The translations under genes were made by a program, and so were the position numbers. From positions 572,635 to 636,634 of the forward strand of contig PBSN01000008.1 of assembly GCA_002726235.1 (NCBI GenBank): 64,000 bases of DNA. The letters run 5' to 3'. Shown piece by piece: positions 10,261 through 19,126 of this stretch. Under the pieces are notes generated by a model. It was not told the origin of the DNA and searched no databases. It saw nothing but the letters and a program-made list of their open reading frames with translations. Numbering within the stretch: position 1 is the first letter of the stretch; each line of letters begins with the position of its first letter. The stretch comes from Nitrospiraceae bacterium (GTDB taxonomy: Bacteria > Nitrospirota > Nitrospiria > Nitrospirales > UBA2166).

Positions 10261-10530
10261 TTAACGCGCCTTCCTAGAACGTCCAAGGAAGGCGAGGCAA
10301 ATGCGGATGATGACGTAAAGAGGAAGACTGATGATAAGAACCTTGAAAAATTCTACGCCGCTTGCATAGAACGTTTCTTCAACTGAAAACATTGAGGGGT
10401 AAAACGACTTTAGATAGTGAATCTCTTCAAGTGAATGCAGACAGACAACCCCAATGATAAGCACACAGAGGACAATCGTGACCACACGTGCAACTTTCCC
10501 CCAATTCGCAATGTACAATGATGCCTTCAC
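10261..10530 (-). CDS. Small two-helix membrane protein, unknown function
   Basis: An 89-residue protein with two clear membrane helices (VARVVTIVLCVLIIGVVCL and FFKVLIISLPLYVIIRICL) joined by a short periplasmic-type loop, and a basic C-terminus (GRSRKAR). The start is a GTG at 10530 that overlaps the stop of the preceding small gene as GTGA, a strong sign of translational coupling. No family is recognised. Confidence 0.6.
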   Translation of the reverse strand: MKASLYIANWGKVARVVTIVLCVLIIGVVCLHSLEEIHYLKSFYPSMFSVEETFYASGVEFFKVLIISLPLYVIIRICLAFLGRSRKAR

Positions 10531-10771
10531 GCAATCAACGACACTTGAATACTATTGGTGTTTACCATCAAGTGACCGGGCTTTGTTTGAAGCAATTTCT
10601 TGGTGACTTTTTTTAGGTCCTGAGCACTCTCAAGCGAGCTTACTTTCCCCTTGTAAATCGCTTCTGGCGTAGGCTCTATCGCCAACTTTCCTCCTTCGCT
10701 CTTCCTGCACCCATTCCGAGAATGAGAAAACATACAAAGAGCAGGCTACGGTATATTTCATCCCTCTCCAC
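10527..10771 (-). pseudogene. Small exported protein gene, apparently split by a -1 frameshift
   Basis: Two frames together read like one short secreted protein. From a GTG at 10771 the first frame gives MERDEIYRSLLFVCFLILG then MGAGRAKEE, an excellent signal peptide, but stops soon after at SWR. One base back, the next frame continues as GKLAIEPTPEAIYKGKVSSL and runs to the stop at 10527, which overlaps the GTG start of the next gene. The junction lies near 10683-10695, in GAGGAAAGTTGG. It may be a true pseudogene, a sequencing error or, less likely, a -1 slip. An unshifted alternative is a 68-residue protein starting at 10733. Confidence 0.4.
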
Positions 10772-10956
10772 TTACATGCACACGATCAATAATGAGGACA
10801 ACCATTACCTATCACTCTCTTCTACTTATTGAAAAAATATATTACCATTCACATCCATTGAGAAATAGGTGCTCACTGGCAACAGAACACTAAACGATGA
10901 TCACACCTGCATACATTGCTGTTCTCCAACACATCTGTGGCGAGTAGCTATACAAT

Positions 10957-11751
10957 ATGAACCAACTACACACATTACTCAACTCGTGGTGGACAGATTT
11001 TCGAAGCGAAAACCCAAGCGCCGCTACGGTCCATCGGTTACTATCCGCCAAAGAAAGTACCGTTGTACATGATCATATCGCACTACGAACATTCGACGAT
11101 CAGAAAGTGCAAATCGACACCTTGATGGCGCCGTTGGTCGCTGCAGGATATGTCTGCAAAGAAAAGTATGCGTTTCCAAAGACGCACATCTTTGCACAAC
11201 ACTATGAACATTACGATGCGACACTTCCAAAGGTATTCATAAGCCACCTAGAAAGTCGCCAATTTTCAGAGGAATTTCAATCTACCCTTGGATATCTCCT
11301 GAGCCAAATACCCAAGAGTCTACCAGGGCAGTGGGATTTCTTTGTGACGGCACGTCCTTGGAAAATACCATTTTCCATCTATGAAACCCTGAAAAAGGAA
11401 AGTGCGTACGCTGCCTGGGTCTCTGCTTTCGGTTTCCGGCCTACACATTTCGCAATCCGAACAAATTCATTCGAACAGTATAGTGAACTCACAACTCTGA
11501 ATTCATTTTTGAAGGCACAAGGATTTGAACTCAATCATACAGGGGGAGAAATCCAAGGATCTCCTGAAGTCTTCCTCGAACAATCATCGATGAAGGCGAC
11601 TGAAACCCTAGTCCAATTTTCTGACAGGATGTATCCTATTACTGGCACCTACTACGAATTTGCCAAACGATACTCCATGCCAAATGGAACCTTATTCAAC
11701 GGCTTTATCACTGAATCCGCCGAGAACCTCTTTCGAAGCACACATTCGTAA
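10957..11751 (+). CDS. DUF1338 family, 2-oxoadipate dioxygenase/decarboxylase-like
   Basis: A 264-residue protein with the DUF1338 pattern: VHDHIALRTFDD near residue 30 (first metal His), THFAIRTNSFEQY near 170 (second His) and GTYYEFAKRY near 240 (metal Glu). Characterised relatives (HglS/YdcJ) are Fe(II) enzymes that convert 2-oxoadipate to D-2-hydroxyglutarate in lysine breakdown; this one is the short form. No lysine-catabolic genes lie nearby, so the physiological substrate is open. The 223 nt upstream contain no gene. Confidence 0.8.
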   Translation: MNQLHTLLNSWWTDFRSENPSAATVHRLLSAKESTVVHDHIALRTFDDQKVQIDTLMAPLVAAGYVCKEKYAFPKTHIFAQHYEHYDATLPKVFISHLESRQFSEEFQSTLGYLLSQIPKSLPGQWDFFVTARPWKIPFSIYETLKKESAYAAWVSAFGFRPTHFAIRTNSFEQYSELTTLNSFLKAQGFELNHTGGEIQGSPEVFLEQSSMKATETLVQFSDRMYPITGTYYEFAKRYSMPNGTLFNGFITESAENLFRSTHS

Positions 11752-11930
11752 GCATTCACTCTTGACAGTAGGGATGCCACGTGAGTAGCCTGACCTCCGT
11801 GGAAAAGATCAGACGACTGGACGAATTGCTGAAATCGTCTGCCATAGGACGGGTCCAAGCTACGGGATACATACAACTTAACATACGCGAAGTTATCTGG
11901 AGCTAGGAAAGAATAGCCGAAACAAGAATC

Positions 11931-12368
11931 ATGGAAAACGAACAAATGCCGACTTTAAAGCGAAATTTGATTCCGGTCGCAATTGCAATCACAATGACTA
12001 TTGCTCTCGGTGTGGCAGGATATGTCTTCCTCTACCACCCCGCACTCGCCTGGCAAAAACACTTCGAAGTGTTTGAGGACAAATGGGGAATCGCCGATCC
12101 ATCTTACAGAAGTTGGGCAGGGAAGGTAAAAAACATCGGCCCTTACTCTATTCGTTCAGCAGAACTGGTTATTGAACTCAAAGATCCGTCTGGAAATGTG
12201 ACTTACACCGGAAGCAAGCAACTTGTTGATCTCTCCGATCCTCCGATGCATTCCGGGAACGTTAAACGATTCAGTATTCTTCTAAAATACACCAAAGCCG
12301 AAAAGATTGACGATGAACAGACTACCTACCGCATCGACATTCATAAGTACCAAAAACCGTGGTTTTAG
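11931..12368 (+). CDS. N-terminally anchored periplasmic protein, unknown
   Basis: A 145-residue protein with one N-terminal membrane anchor (LIPVAIAITMTIALGVAGYV, about 13-32), then a soluble, mostly beta domain (WAGKVKNIGPYSIRSAELVIELKDPSGNVTYTG...). The pattern of 'extra-cytoplasmic strand, G-x-V-x-N-x-G' resembles FxLYD/DUF3426-type immunoglobulin-like domains, but this is only a resemblance. The start may be at 11931 or at the in-frame ATG 11946. It converges with the formylglycine-generating-enzyme-like gene, 10 nt away. Confidence 0.65.
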   Translation: MENEQMPTLKRNLIPVAIAITMTIALGVAGYVFLYHPALAWQKHFEVFEDKWGIADPSYRSWAGKVKNIGPYSIRSAELVIELKDPSGNVTYTGSKQLVDLSDPPMHSGNVKRFSILLKYTKAEKIDDEQTTYRIDIHKYQKPWF

Positions 12369-12378
12369 TGAAGACGAC

Positions 12379-13521
12379 TCAGCCATCCATAGCACAACGG
12401 AAACCGATGTTCGATCGCCTCCCTGAGGGCTCTACCTTAATTCGTGCCGTAGTACGAAGCCGATTGCGGGGATCCATGTATGAGCCACCACGCGCAACTT
12501 TGTGCACTCCATTCGGCGGACCAACCGGATTTTTGGTTTGAGGTGTGACCCTCATGTATGCATCTTCGGCAAACCAATCTCTCCCCCACTCCCATACATT
12601 TCCAGACATATCATACACACCGTAGGGACTCACTCCACTCTCGAAGTTTCCCACTGTAGTTTGGAGTGCAGCAAGGCCTTCTTTCTCCTGCCGTACAACC
12701 CCCTCTCGCAACCACCAACGTTGCCACCACTCTAACCGCACAAGTTCACGATCTGCTTGATAGCTTCCATTGTTGCTACGGTTTCGATCCCATTCATCAC
12801 CCCACGGATACAACCGCGCATCATCTCCTCTCGCAGCCTTCTCCCATTCTGCTTCTGTCGGAAGTCGCCGCCCCGCCCATTCACAATAGGCGAGTGCATC
12901 GTTCCAACTCACATGTACAACCGGAAGATCTGCTGCCGTTTCCGGGACTTGATCTCCATCCCAAACACTCAGATCCCGGTTGAATAGAAGCTCCTCCTCC
13001 TCCTTATCCTTTATCGCATCTGGGATACGAAGCTGTTGAAGACCGTCACGCGTTTCAAGCTCTTCCGGCAGTGGTTTTTTTCGAACTTCTTGAAGAGGAA
13101 CGCGATGCCCTGTTACTTTGACGAATTCCAGATATCGCGCGTTGGTCACCTCATATTGATCAATATAATAGGCGTCGAGCTGTACTTCATGCTGCGGCCA
13201 CTCCCGTTTCATCCACTCTAACTGGCACAATGGCCCACAGTCCTTAACGGCTACCTCAATATGCTCCTGTGTACTTCCCATCATAAATGACCCTGCGGGA
13301 ATCAGCACCATGGGAGCACCATCATTTCCAATCTCTATTTTCGGCTCCCCTTGCCACAGCACAAACCAGACGACAGCAGTGGTAGTGATGCCTAGAAGAG
13401 CAAGCCCGAACGCAATCGCCATCATTTTTTTTGCTCTCACACGCTGAACAAGAGTGTGCGGTTCACCCATAGCACCACTTGGTTGAGAATCTAATTTATC
13501 GTGTGAGGGTGTCTTCAACAT
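12379..13521 (-). CDS. Membrane-anchored formylglycine-generating-enzyme (SUMF1)-like protein
   Basis: A 380-residue protein: a short cytoplasmic N-terminus, one membrane helix (MMAIAFGLALLGITTTAVVWFVL, about 33-55) and a periplasmic FGE-sulfatase domain. Domain signatures are MVLIPAGSFMMGS near 70, YYIDQYEVTNARYLEF, VSWNDALAYCEWAGRRLPTE and AEWEKAARG, DMSGNVWEWGRDWF, VARGGSY and NIGFRCAMD. True FGE activates sulfatases by oxidising Cys; many bacterial members have other or structural roles, and no sulfatase is nearby. It overlaps the 3' end of the ThyX-like gene by 26 nt; an internal ATG at 13470 would remove the overlap. A decayed relative of this domain lies at 18195-18640. Confidence 0.85.
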   Translation of the reverse strand: MLKTPSHDKLDSQPSGAMGEPHTLVQRVRAKKMMAIAFGLALLGITTTAVVWFVLWQGEPKIEIGNDGAPMVLIPAGSFMMGSTQEHIEVAVKDCGPLCQLEWMKREWPQHEVQLDAYYIDQYEVTNARYLEFVKVTGHRVPLQEVRKKPLPEELETRDGLQQLRIPDAIKDKEEEELLFNRDLSVWDGDQVPETAADLPVVHVSWNDALAYCEWAGRRLPTEAEWEKAARGDDARLYPWGDEWDRNRSNNGSYQADRELVRLEWWQRWWLREGVVRQEKEGLAALQTTVGNFESGVSPYGVYDMSGNVWEWGRDWFAEDAYMRVTPQTKNPVGPPNGVHKVARGGSYMDPRNRLRTTARIKVEPSGRRSNIGFRCAMDG

Positions 13522-14956
13522 TGGGATGTGTGGCCCTAATTTGATCTCCGAGAAAGGGATAACGCTCGGCCAATCGCTCTTTCATCAGCCATCCGATCCG
13601 GCGATAGGAGGCATGCCCTTTCACGCCTGTACGCAGTCGTGAAATATATTCGGCTTCAGCGAAATCCATCTTGAAAAGACACCGCATTCGAGTAGCAAAC
13701 GGAAGCAAATAGGATTTTACCGTGACAGAGGCACCTTGAAGTTCGTCGATGTCCTTCAACACCGCATTAAAGATTTCTCGTACGGGCGTGTCAAGTCCTG
13801 CTTGTTCAAACTCTTTTGGAACTTCATACCCATGCACAGTAGTGAATTCTTGGGGAATCTGTTGACAGCGACGATGGCGGTGAAGATCTCGCCACCCTCC
13901 AACGTCCATCAGGATATCAAAGACAAATGCATATCCTGAATGAAATTCCCGCAACAACTCATCGTACGGTCCACGCCGACGAAGGCTCAGTTCGACAATT
14001 TCATTTTTTTCATGCTCCAGCCATGATTCAACGGTTCGGAGAATCTGACGATAGGAATACTGGCTCACTCGATATAACAACGTCACGACAAGTTCGTCTA
14101 AGGGATGGTGAGGTTCAAAAAGTTCAACGGAATCTGCTGGCTCAATGTGCTTGAACCGCAGACGTTCACGAACAACCTGTGTAAGGTCGACCATCGTCTC
14201 GTGATAATAGGGTCGTGCTTTTGCATGCCGCGCTAATGTTGGTGCGAGCGGCTCATTGAATACGTGATTCCCTCCCACAAGCTCATTCCAAATATTCACA
14301 GGCGACGACCGGCACGCCGAAAGCAATTCCTTGCCAATGGCAACAAGTTCCGGAATATGGGAGGCAAGTAAGCGAGATATCTGCTTTTCAAGTGTCCGTA
14401 TGCTCACCACCTGTCCAACATTCGTATAGCTTGCCAACGGAAGAAAATAACGCGTCACATCCAAGGTTCTAGCTTTCATCGTACGCTCATAGGTTGCAAC
14501 TTGCATCGATTCCGGACGAGGCGTGCATTGAAGAAGATATGCGTTGACAGATTCATAGAATGAAGCGTACGCCGATGTCAGTTGTTCTGCAATGCTCAAA
14601 AATGGTGCCTCGGTCATAGAACCTTTGATCTCTGGAGGAATAAACACGCCGGTTTTCGTAAAGTCCTGATAACGACTTGATTTTGCCTGACCATCCCACA
14701 ACGGCTCATCTTCGATGTGAATGGCAGCGAGTTCAGTGATGTTTTCAAAACAGATCGTCACATGCCCAAGATCTGCAATTGATCCATGGCCATATGCGAA
14801 ATAAAATTGTTCCCAGAAACGTTCAGATGAGTGTTCGTGAACCCATCGAAGACTCTCTTCGATACTATCCGGAGAGCGACTATATCGTGCCAGCGCATAC
14901 GCGGATTTCTCCGGCGGCATTGGTGCCAGTGCAATGACTTTTCGCGATGTATTCAC
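13496..14956 (-). CDS. Double-domain ThyX-like (flavin-dependent thymidylate synthase) protein
   Basis: A 486-residue protein made of two ThyX-like halves. The N-half has the early signature YGHGSIADLGHVTICFENIT and QAKSSRYQDF, matching the ThyX substrate segment. The C-half has DLHRHRRCQQIPQEFTT near residue 360, corresponding to the ThyX RHRxxS motif but with Gln where the active-site Ser normally sits, and YISRLRTGVKGHASYRRI. Canonical ThyX is about 220-250 residues and acts as a tetramer with shared active sites, so this looks like a fused pseudodimer with motifs split between halves. Whether it makes dTMP is uncertain. Its start overlaps the stop of the upstream gene by 4 nt (ATGA). Confidence 0.8.
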   Translation of the reverse strand: MNTSRKVIALAPMPPEKSAYALARYSRSPDSIEESLRWVHEHSSERFWEQFYFAYGHGSIADLGHVTICFENITELAAIHIEDEPLWDGQAKSSRYQDFTKTGVFIPPEIKGSMTEAPFLSIAEQLTSAYASFYESVNAYLLQCTPRPESMQVATYERTMKARTLDVTRYFLPLASYTNVGQVVSIRTLEKQISRLLASHIPELVAIGKELLSACRSSPVNIWNELVGGNHVFNEPLAPTLARHAKARPYYHETMVDLTQVVRERLRFKHIEPADSVELFEPHHPLDELVVTLLYRVSQYSYRQILRTVESWLEHEKNEIVELSLRRRGPYDELLREFHSGYAFVFDILMDVGGWRDLHRHRRCQQIPQEFTTVHGYEVPKEFEQAGLDTPVREIFNAVLKDIDELQGASVTVKSYLLPFATRMRCLFKMDFAEAEYISRLRTGVKGHASYRRIGWLMKERLAERYPFLGDQIRATHPNVEDTLTR

Positions 14957-15897
14957 TTAGCCCCGATTGTTTCGATGAGTGCTGCAGCCAACAACGGAAA
15001 CATAATCTCGTGGTGTCCTGTCAAAGCATATCCTCGGCCATCAGGCTTGGTGGGTCGACTGACGACATTGACACGCGATCGATAATGTTGAATGAAGTCC
15101 ATATTAACTGTAGTAATATCATTGAGTGGATGTCCGAGATTTCGCGCCAACGTCACTGCCTTCAGAAACACTTCCGGGAGGATCACAGCCGAACCAAGAT
15201 TGAGATAGACCCCCCCGTTCATTCGAGCAACTAGCGAAGTAAGGGTTTGAAAATCTCGTAACGATCCTGCCCCAATTGCCGCACCATCCACCATAGGATG
15301 CATGTGGATAATATCCGTCCCTACTGCGACATGGACAGTTACGGGGATGTGAGCCTCAACAGCAGCGACAAGAAGACTTATCGCGCGATGTGGAAAATCA
15401 TGCGTAGCCATAAACTGTCCAACCGATGCCCCTATCCCAAGGCCACGCACATGTCCCTCAGAAATCGCCTCATTTAGCATCCGTCCCGTTTCCTCTGCCA
15501 TACCAAATGTTCCAGTCAAAATTTCACTGTCCACATCTTCTGAAGTATGGCCGACGAGGGCAAGTTCAAAATCATGAATGATGCCTGCACCATTCATGGC
15601 CAATCCATTGATAATTCCACGTCGCATCAAATCAATAACAACGGGATTCAAGCCAACTTTAATCGGATGTGCCCCCATCCCCATGAGCACAACCCTGCCT
15701 GTTAAATGTGCATCTACGATTGCCCGAATGACCTCCCGCAAATCTCTTGCCCCAAGAATCCCGGGAAGACCAGACAAAAATGCCTGAAGCGTTCCCCCAC
15801 GCACCCAAGGAGTTGCAGATTCAGAGAGCGATACCTTACTCGGACGTGTGTCCAGCGAAACCGTTTTTGCCTTGGAGAAATCGAGCAGATCAACCAC
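14953..15897 (-). CDS. Conserved deoxyhypusine-synthase-like protein, function unknown
   Basis: A 314-residue soluble protein with a Rossmann-like pattern: GRVVLMGMGAHPIKVGLNPV near 70, IINGLAMNGAGIIHDFELAL near 95, HIPVTVHVAVGTDIIHMHP near 190, NLGSAVILPEVFLKAV and a C-terminal GRGYALTGHHEIMFPLLAAAL. This resembles the deoxyhypusine synthase superfamily (NAD-binding, 'xAGxxxxD' layout), but bacteria normally lack eIF5A, so the substrate must differ. It is the first gene of a coupled run with the ThyX-like gene (4 nt overlap) and the FGE-like gene. The superfamily link is my recognition from sequence and is not certain. Confidence 0.6.
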   Translation of the reverse strand: MVDLLDFSKAKTVSLDTRPSKVSLSESATPWVRGGTLQAFLSGLPGILGARDLREVIRAIVDAHLTGRVVLMGMGAHPIKVGLNPVVIDLMRRGIINGLAMNGAGIIHDFELALVGHTSEDVDSEILTGTFGMAEETGRMLNEAISEGHVRGLGIGASVGQFMATHDFPHRAISLLVAAVEAHIPVTVHVAVGTDIIHMHPMVDGAAIGAGSLRDFQTLTSLVARMNGGVYLNLGSAVILPEVFLKAVTLARNLGHPLNDITTVNMDFIQHYRSRVNVVSRPTKPDGRGYALTGHHEIMFPLLAAALIETIGAK

Positions 15898-16630
15898 GAG
15901 ATGACATCAGCAACTGCGGTGTAAGCAAAAGATTATCACGCGAAAAAGCATGCGGAGGCAGCCGTCCAAACAACACTCAAACAATTACTCCCGCAAAACG
16001 TCGGACACCTCAACATATTCCGGAGTGTACACGAACAAACAAGGGATTGTAAGACAAAGGTTAACATCGAGGGAAACAGTGGATACGCTATGAGCCAGAG
16101 GAAAAGAATAATTAGTATCTGCCAGTCAGATCAACTGACGATCGCAGGCGGAGGGGAAAAACAGCAACGCAAGACTCAGCGAATCCTACCCAAACCAGAA
16201 ATAACCACGAATCACTTACTTGGCGTTGTACAATGGTTCCCTAGTTGTACAATAGTTCCTTGCTTGTACCATCAACCTTCAGCTAAATACCTAAGTTGTA
16301 AATCTTTTTCACCGTCTTTCCAGTCGCCCCACAAATCCTGAAATGCTCTTAATGCTTCATGATGGCACACGAATCCCACGTAATGTATCCGTCGTCTGAG
16401 TTGTCAACACAATATCATTACGGTTCAAGGCCGTGGCTGGGAAGTCACACCAGTGGCCACTGCTTGACAGTTAACACAAGATCCTCCGGCTGAAAAAAGC
16501 AAAGAGGCAAGCTATAAACCGCTAAGATACGTCAACCCGCGCAATGTCAACCCAAAAGATGCCAAAAACGACGATCATTGCGGTGGAAAAGCGAGGAATG
16601 GTATGCTCCGGATCCTACTGGGAGTAAACC
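15898..16630 (+). other. Gene-poor intergenic region
   Basis: About 730 nt between the divergent deoxyhypusine-synthase-like gene and a 43-residue membrane-protein gene. Open frames here (for example 16090-16341) lack a ribosome-binding site and have low-complexity, unlikely compositions. The only structured element seen is the short tandem repeat at 16225-16277. The promoter of the minus-strand run should lie near the left end. Confidence 0.5.
16225..16277. repeat. Short tandem repeat, about 19 bp unit, three copies
   Basis: GTTGTACAATGGTTCC at 16225-16240 is repeated as GTTGTACAATAGTTCC at 16244-16259, and more loosely as CTTGTACCATCAACC from 16263. The period of about 19 bp is close to two helical turns, as expected for a multi-site protein-binding array, but no regulator is identified. 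Confidence 0.5.
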
Positions 16631-16762
16631 ATGAGTGGAACCTACATGGCAATTTCAGCCGTCGGTGTCAGTTTTATCATCCTGATATATCTCTTGATCG
16701 CTCCCCCTCCCGACACGAAAAAACCACCTCAGCCACAGCAAAAAAATAAGAAAAAAAAGTAA
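16631..16762 (+). CDS. 43-residue membrane protein with Lys-rich tail
   Basis: A short gene with a convincing ribosome-binding site (GGGAGT, seven bases upstream). The protein has one membrane helix (MAISAVGVSFIILIYLLIA), then a proline-rich turn (PPPDTKKPPQP) and a tail ending in KNKKKK. This topology, helix plus basic tail, resembles small regulatory subunits of membrane complexes. No family is recognised. It ends seven bases before the hemL stop on the opposite strand. Confidence 0.6.
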   Translation: MSGTYMAISAVGVSFIILIYLLIAPPPDTKKPPQPQQKNKKKK

Positions 16763-16768
16763 CCGCGC

Positions 16769-18055
16769 CTACGCAAGCATCCGAAATACGGAACGCGCAA
16801 CCCTGATCGTCCGTTCAATCATCTGTGGTGTATGCGCAAGCGAAAGAAACATCGCCTCGAACTGAGAAGGCGCGGTGTAGATACCTCGATTCAACAAGCC
16901 GTGAAAATATCGCGCAAACATAGTCGTATCTGAAGTCTTTGCCGTCGCAAAATCAACCACCGAGCGTCGTGTAAAAAACATACCAAGCATTGCGCCAACA
17001 CGAGTTGAAAATACAGGTACCCCAGCACGGTTTGCCTCTGCCTCTAGTCCATCCCCCAACTGTTTTGCACGCATTTCTAACTGTCGATACACGCCTGGAG
17101 CACGTAGCAACGTAAGCGTTTCAATGCCCGCAGTCATTGCCAGAGGATTTCCAGACAGCGTTCCCGCCTGATACACAGGCCCGAGCGGAGCAATACGCTC
17201 CATGATCTCCCGCCGCCCCCCATAGGCACCAACCGGCAACCCACCACCAAGAATTTTTCCGAGACAGGTGAGATCAGGAATAACCTTGAATAACCCCTGT
17301 GCCCCACCGCGATGCACTCGAAATCCAGTTATCACCTCATCAAATACTAAGAGGGTATCGTATTGCTTCGTGAGGGATCGAAGCCCTGCAAGAAAACGTG
17401 GTCGTGGCGGAACAACCCCCATATTTCCCGCAATAGGTTCAACAATGACACACGCGATGTTTTTCCCTTCACGTTCAAAGATCTGTCTGACGGTTTTAAG
17501 GTCATTATACGGTGCAGTAATAGTGTGCCGCGCCGTCATAGGCGGAACGCCTAGACTATCTGGAACGCCCAAGGTCGCAGCTCCCGAGCCTGCACGCACG
17601 AGCAGATGATCAGCATGACCGTGATAGCAACCCTCAAACTTGAGAATCTTCTCTCGCTTGGTAAATCCTCTTGCCACACGAATAGCACTCATCACCGCTT
17701 CCGTACCAGAGTTGACCATACGAACAAGTTCGATAGAAGGGAAGGCTGACTTGACGAGTTTGGCAAGCTTGATTTCGGGTTCCGTCGGTGCACCGAAACT
17801 CATACCGTCTGCCGCGGTACGAGTAACCGCACGAACAACCCTAGGATGGGCATGACCTAAAATCATCGGCCCCCACGAAAGCACATAATCAATGTAGGTT
17901 AGGCCGTCGGCATCGTAAATCTTGGCACCTTTGGCACGCTGGATAAACGGTGGATACCCCCCAACAGATTGAAACGCCCGAACGGGGCTATTCACGCCAC
18001 CGGGAAAATGCCGCTGGGCCTCCTTGAACAAACGAATTGATTGCGAATTACTCAA
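16769..18055 (-). CDS. hemL: Glutamate-1-semialdehyde 2,1-aminomutase
   Basis: PLP enzyme of the C5 pathway that converts glutamate-1-semialdehyde to 5-aminolevulinate, the tetrapyrrole precursor. A 428-residue protein with [17 protein letters not shown] at the start, [43 protein letters not shown] and the PLP lysine in [16 protein letters not shown] near residue 265. The start codon is TTG at 18055, supported by AAGGAG about eight bases upstream. It is a monocistronic gene facing a pseudogene remnant upstream. Confidence 0.96.
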   Translation of the reverse strand: MSNSQSIRLFKEAQRHFPGGVNSPVRAFQSVGGYPPFIQRAKGAKIYDADGLTYIDYVLSWGPMILGHAHPRVVRAVTRTAADGMSFGAPTEPEIKLAKLVKSAFPSIELVRMVNSGTEAVMSAIRVARGFTKREKILKFEGCYHGHADHLLVRAGSGAATLGVPDSLGVPPMTARHTITAPYNDLKTVRQIFEREGKNIACVIVEPIAGNMGVVPPRPRFLAGLRSLTKQYDTLLVFDEVITGFRVHRGGAQGLFKVIPDLTCLGKILGGGLPVGAYGGRREIMERIAPLGPVYQAGTLSGNPLAMTAGIETLTLLRAPGVYRQLEMRAKQLGDGLEAEANRAGVPVFSTRVGAMLGMFFTRRSVVDFATAKTSDTTMFARYFHGLLNRGIYTAPSQFEAMFLSLAHTPQMIERTIRVARSVFRMLA

Positions 18056-18194
18056 TGTATTCTCCTTTCAAATAACTCTATACTGAAGTGAGCAACCTTG
18101 CGAGTAATGTAAAACAGCACGACTTAAAACGCAGAACATCGTATCAAAGCAATGCATTAACTTTCGCAATACAAGTTGTTATTTTAAGCCTTAT

Positions 18195-18640
18195 TAAGCC
18201 GAATAATATCGCTCGTTGCCGATGATGGTCCCCCCCAAGATTATTGATCGCACAAATAAGCTTAGGCCATCAACCCATGAACCCCGCGAAGCATTGTTCG
18301 CTCTCAAATTATTAGTCCCATCGGATTCACATCCGGATTGTGCATACATAATAGTCTTCCACATACCAATCCACTACCCCCCCATACATTTCCTGAGAAA
18401 TTTAAATACTGCCTAGCCATTGCCATCCCCATCGCTCCCGACACATGAAGACATCCCTACAATCACGTGTTGAAACTTAAACCACAGGCGTCAGACATCT
18501 CATCACTCCAGGAGATATATGCTCCTCATCGTTTCCTCATGCCATCTTCTCTCATTCCGCTTCGGTTGGCAGACGTTTCCCCGCCCAATACGAACTTCCA
18601 TGGAAAAGCACCACGCAGGAAGCACGTTGTAGATCTACCA
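18195..18640 (-). pseudogene. Decayed formylglycine-generating-enzyme (SUMF1)-like gene
   Basis: No open frame survives, but reading the minus strand across frames recovers the C-terminal half of an FGE domain in the right order. It has SYWAGKRLPTEAE followed by TGA in place of the Trp codon, then EKMA and another TGA, and a PWSDEM-like segment after a frameshift (near 18500). Next come NVWEWVVDWYVEDYY-like and NPDVNPMG-like segments (near 18330-18400, frameshifted) and LRG/GSW near 18280. The intact anchored homologue is at 12379-13521. Multiple stops and shifts show long inactivation. The boundaries are approximate. Confidence 0.7.
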
Positions 18641-18715
18641 AGCGGTTGTTACAATACGCCACGATTGACGAATCCCTTAACTTAATAGTCAGTGACAGTC
18701 AGGGAGATCAAAACA

Positions 18716-19126
18716 ATGGCATTGCCGACAAGGAGATTACTCACAACAATCGTCTTGCTACTGATTGTCTGTCAGCTCTCCATGATACCCTCCGTCCATG
18801 CAGAGTCCACAATCGCTACAACTCCTCCGGAGGGCGCTGAAATCGGCGCTTTTTTTGCCAATATTCCTTATTTAACAGCAAAAGTAGCATACGCGGGTCT
18901 TGGTGGATTTGCCGGAGGACTTGCCTATGTCCTCACGGGTGGAGATGAGCTTGCTGCTTGTCGCATCTGGACTCCATCAATGCGCGGAACATACATTTTG
19001 ACACCCGAACACCTTCGTGGCAAAAAACCTATCCGCTTCGCAGGACTTCCCCTTAAAACCGAAGAGGCACTCCAGAAGGAACTGCGAGAAACAGACGACT
19101 CGGAGCAAGATCCAACGAAACAATGA
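18716..19126 (+). CDS. Exported small protein with glycine-rich hydrophobic segment, unknown
   Basis: A 136-residue protein starting at ATG 18716, with AGGGAG upstream; the frame is open to a GTG at 18692. It has a typical signal peptide (RRLLTTIVLLLIVCQLSM, cleavage after SVHA), then a glycine-rich hydrophobic stretch (AYAGLGGFAGGLAYVLTGG) and a C-terminal RGTYILTPEHLRGKKPIRF segment with an acidic tail. The family is not recognised. It overlaps the next gene by 4 nt (ATGA), and begins a five-gene string through the cupredoxin. Confidence 0.7.
   Translation: MALPTRRLLTTIVLLLIVCQLSMIPSVHAESTIATTPPEGAEIGAFFANIPYLTAKVAYAGLGGFAGGLAYVLTGGDELAACRIWTPSMRGTYILTPEHLRGKKPIRFAGLPLKTEEALQKELRETDDSEQDPTKQ

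Noticed and set aside
11810-11841. Hairpin CAGACGA...TCGTCTG as a terminator
   Set aside because: The loop is long (18 nt) and no T-run follows on either strand, so a terminator is not supported.
12666-12983. Plus-strand frames opposite the FGE-like gene
   Set aside because: They are shadows of the strongly supported minus-strand gene.
16090-16341. 83-residue open frame in the gene-poor region
   Set aside because: It lacks a ribosome-binding site, has low-complexity composition, and crosses the tandem repeat.
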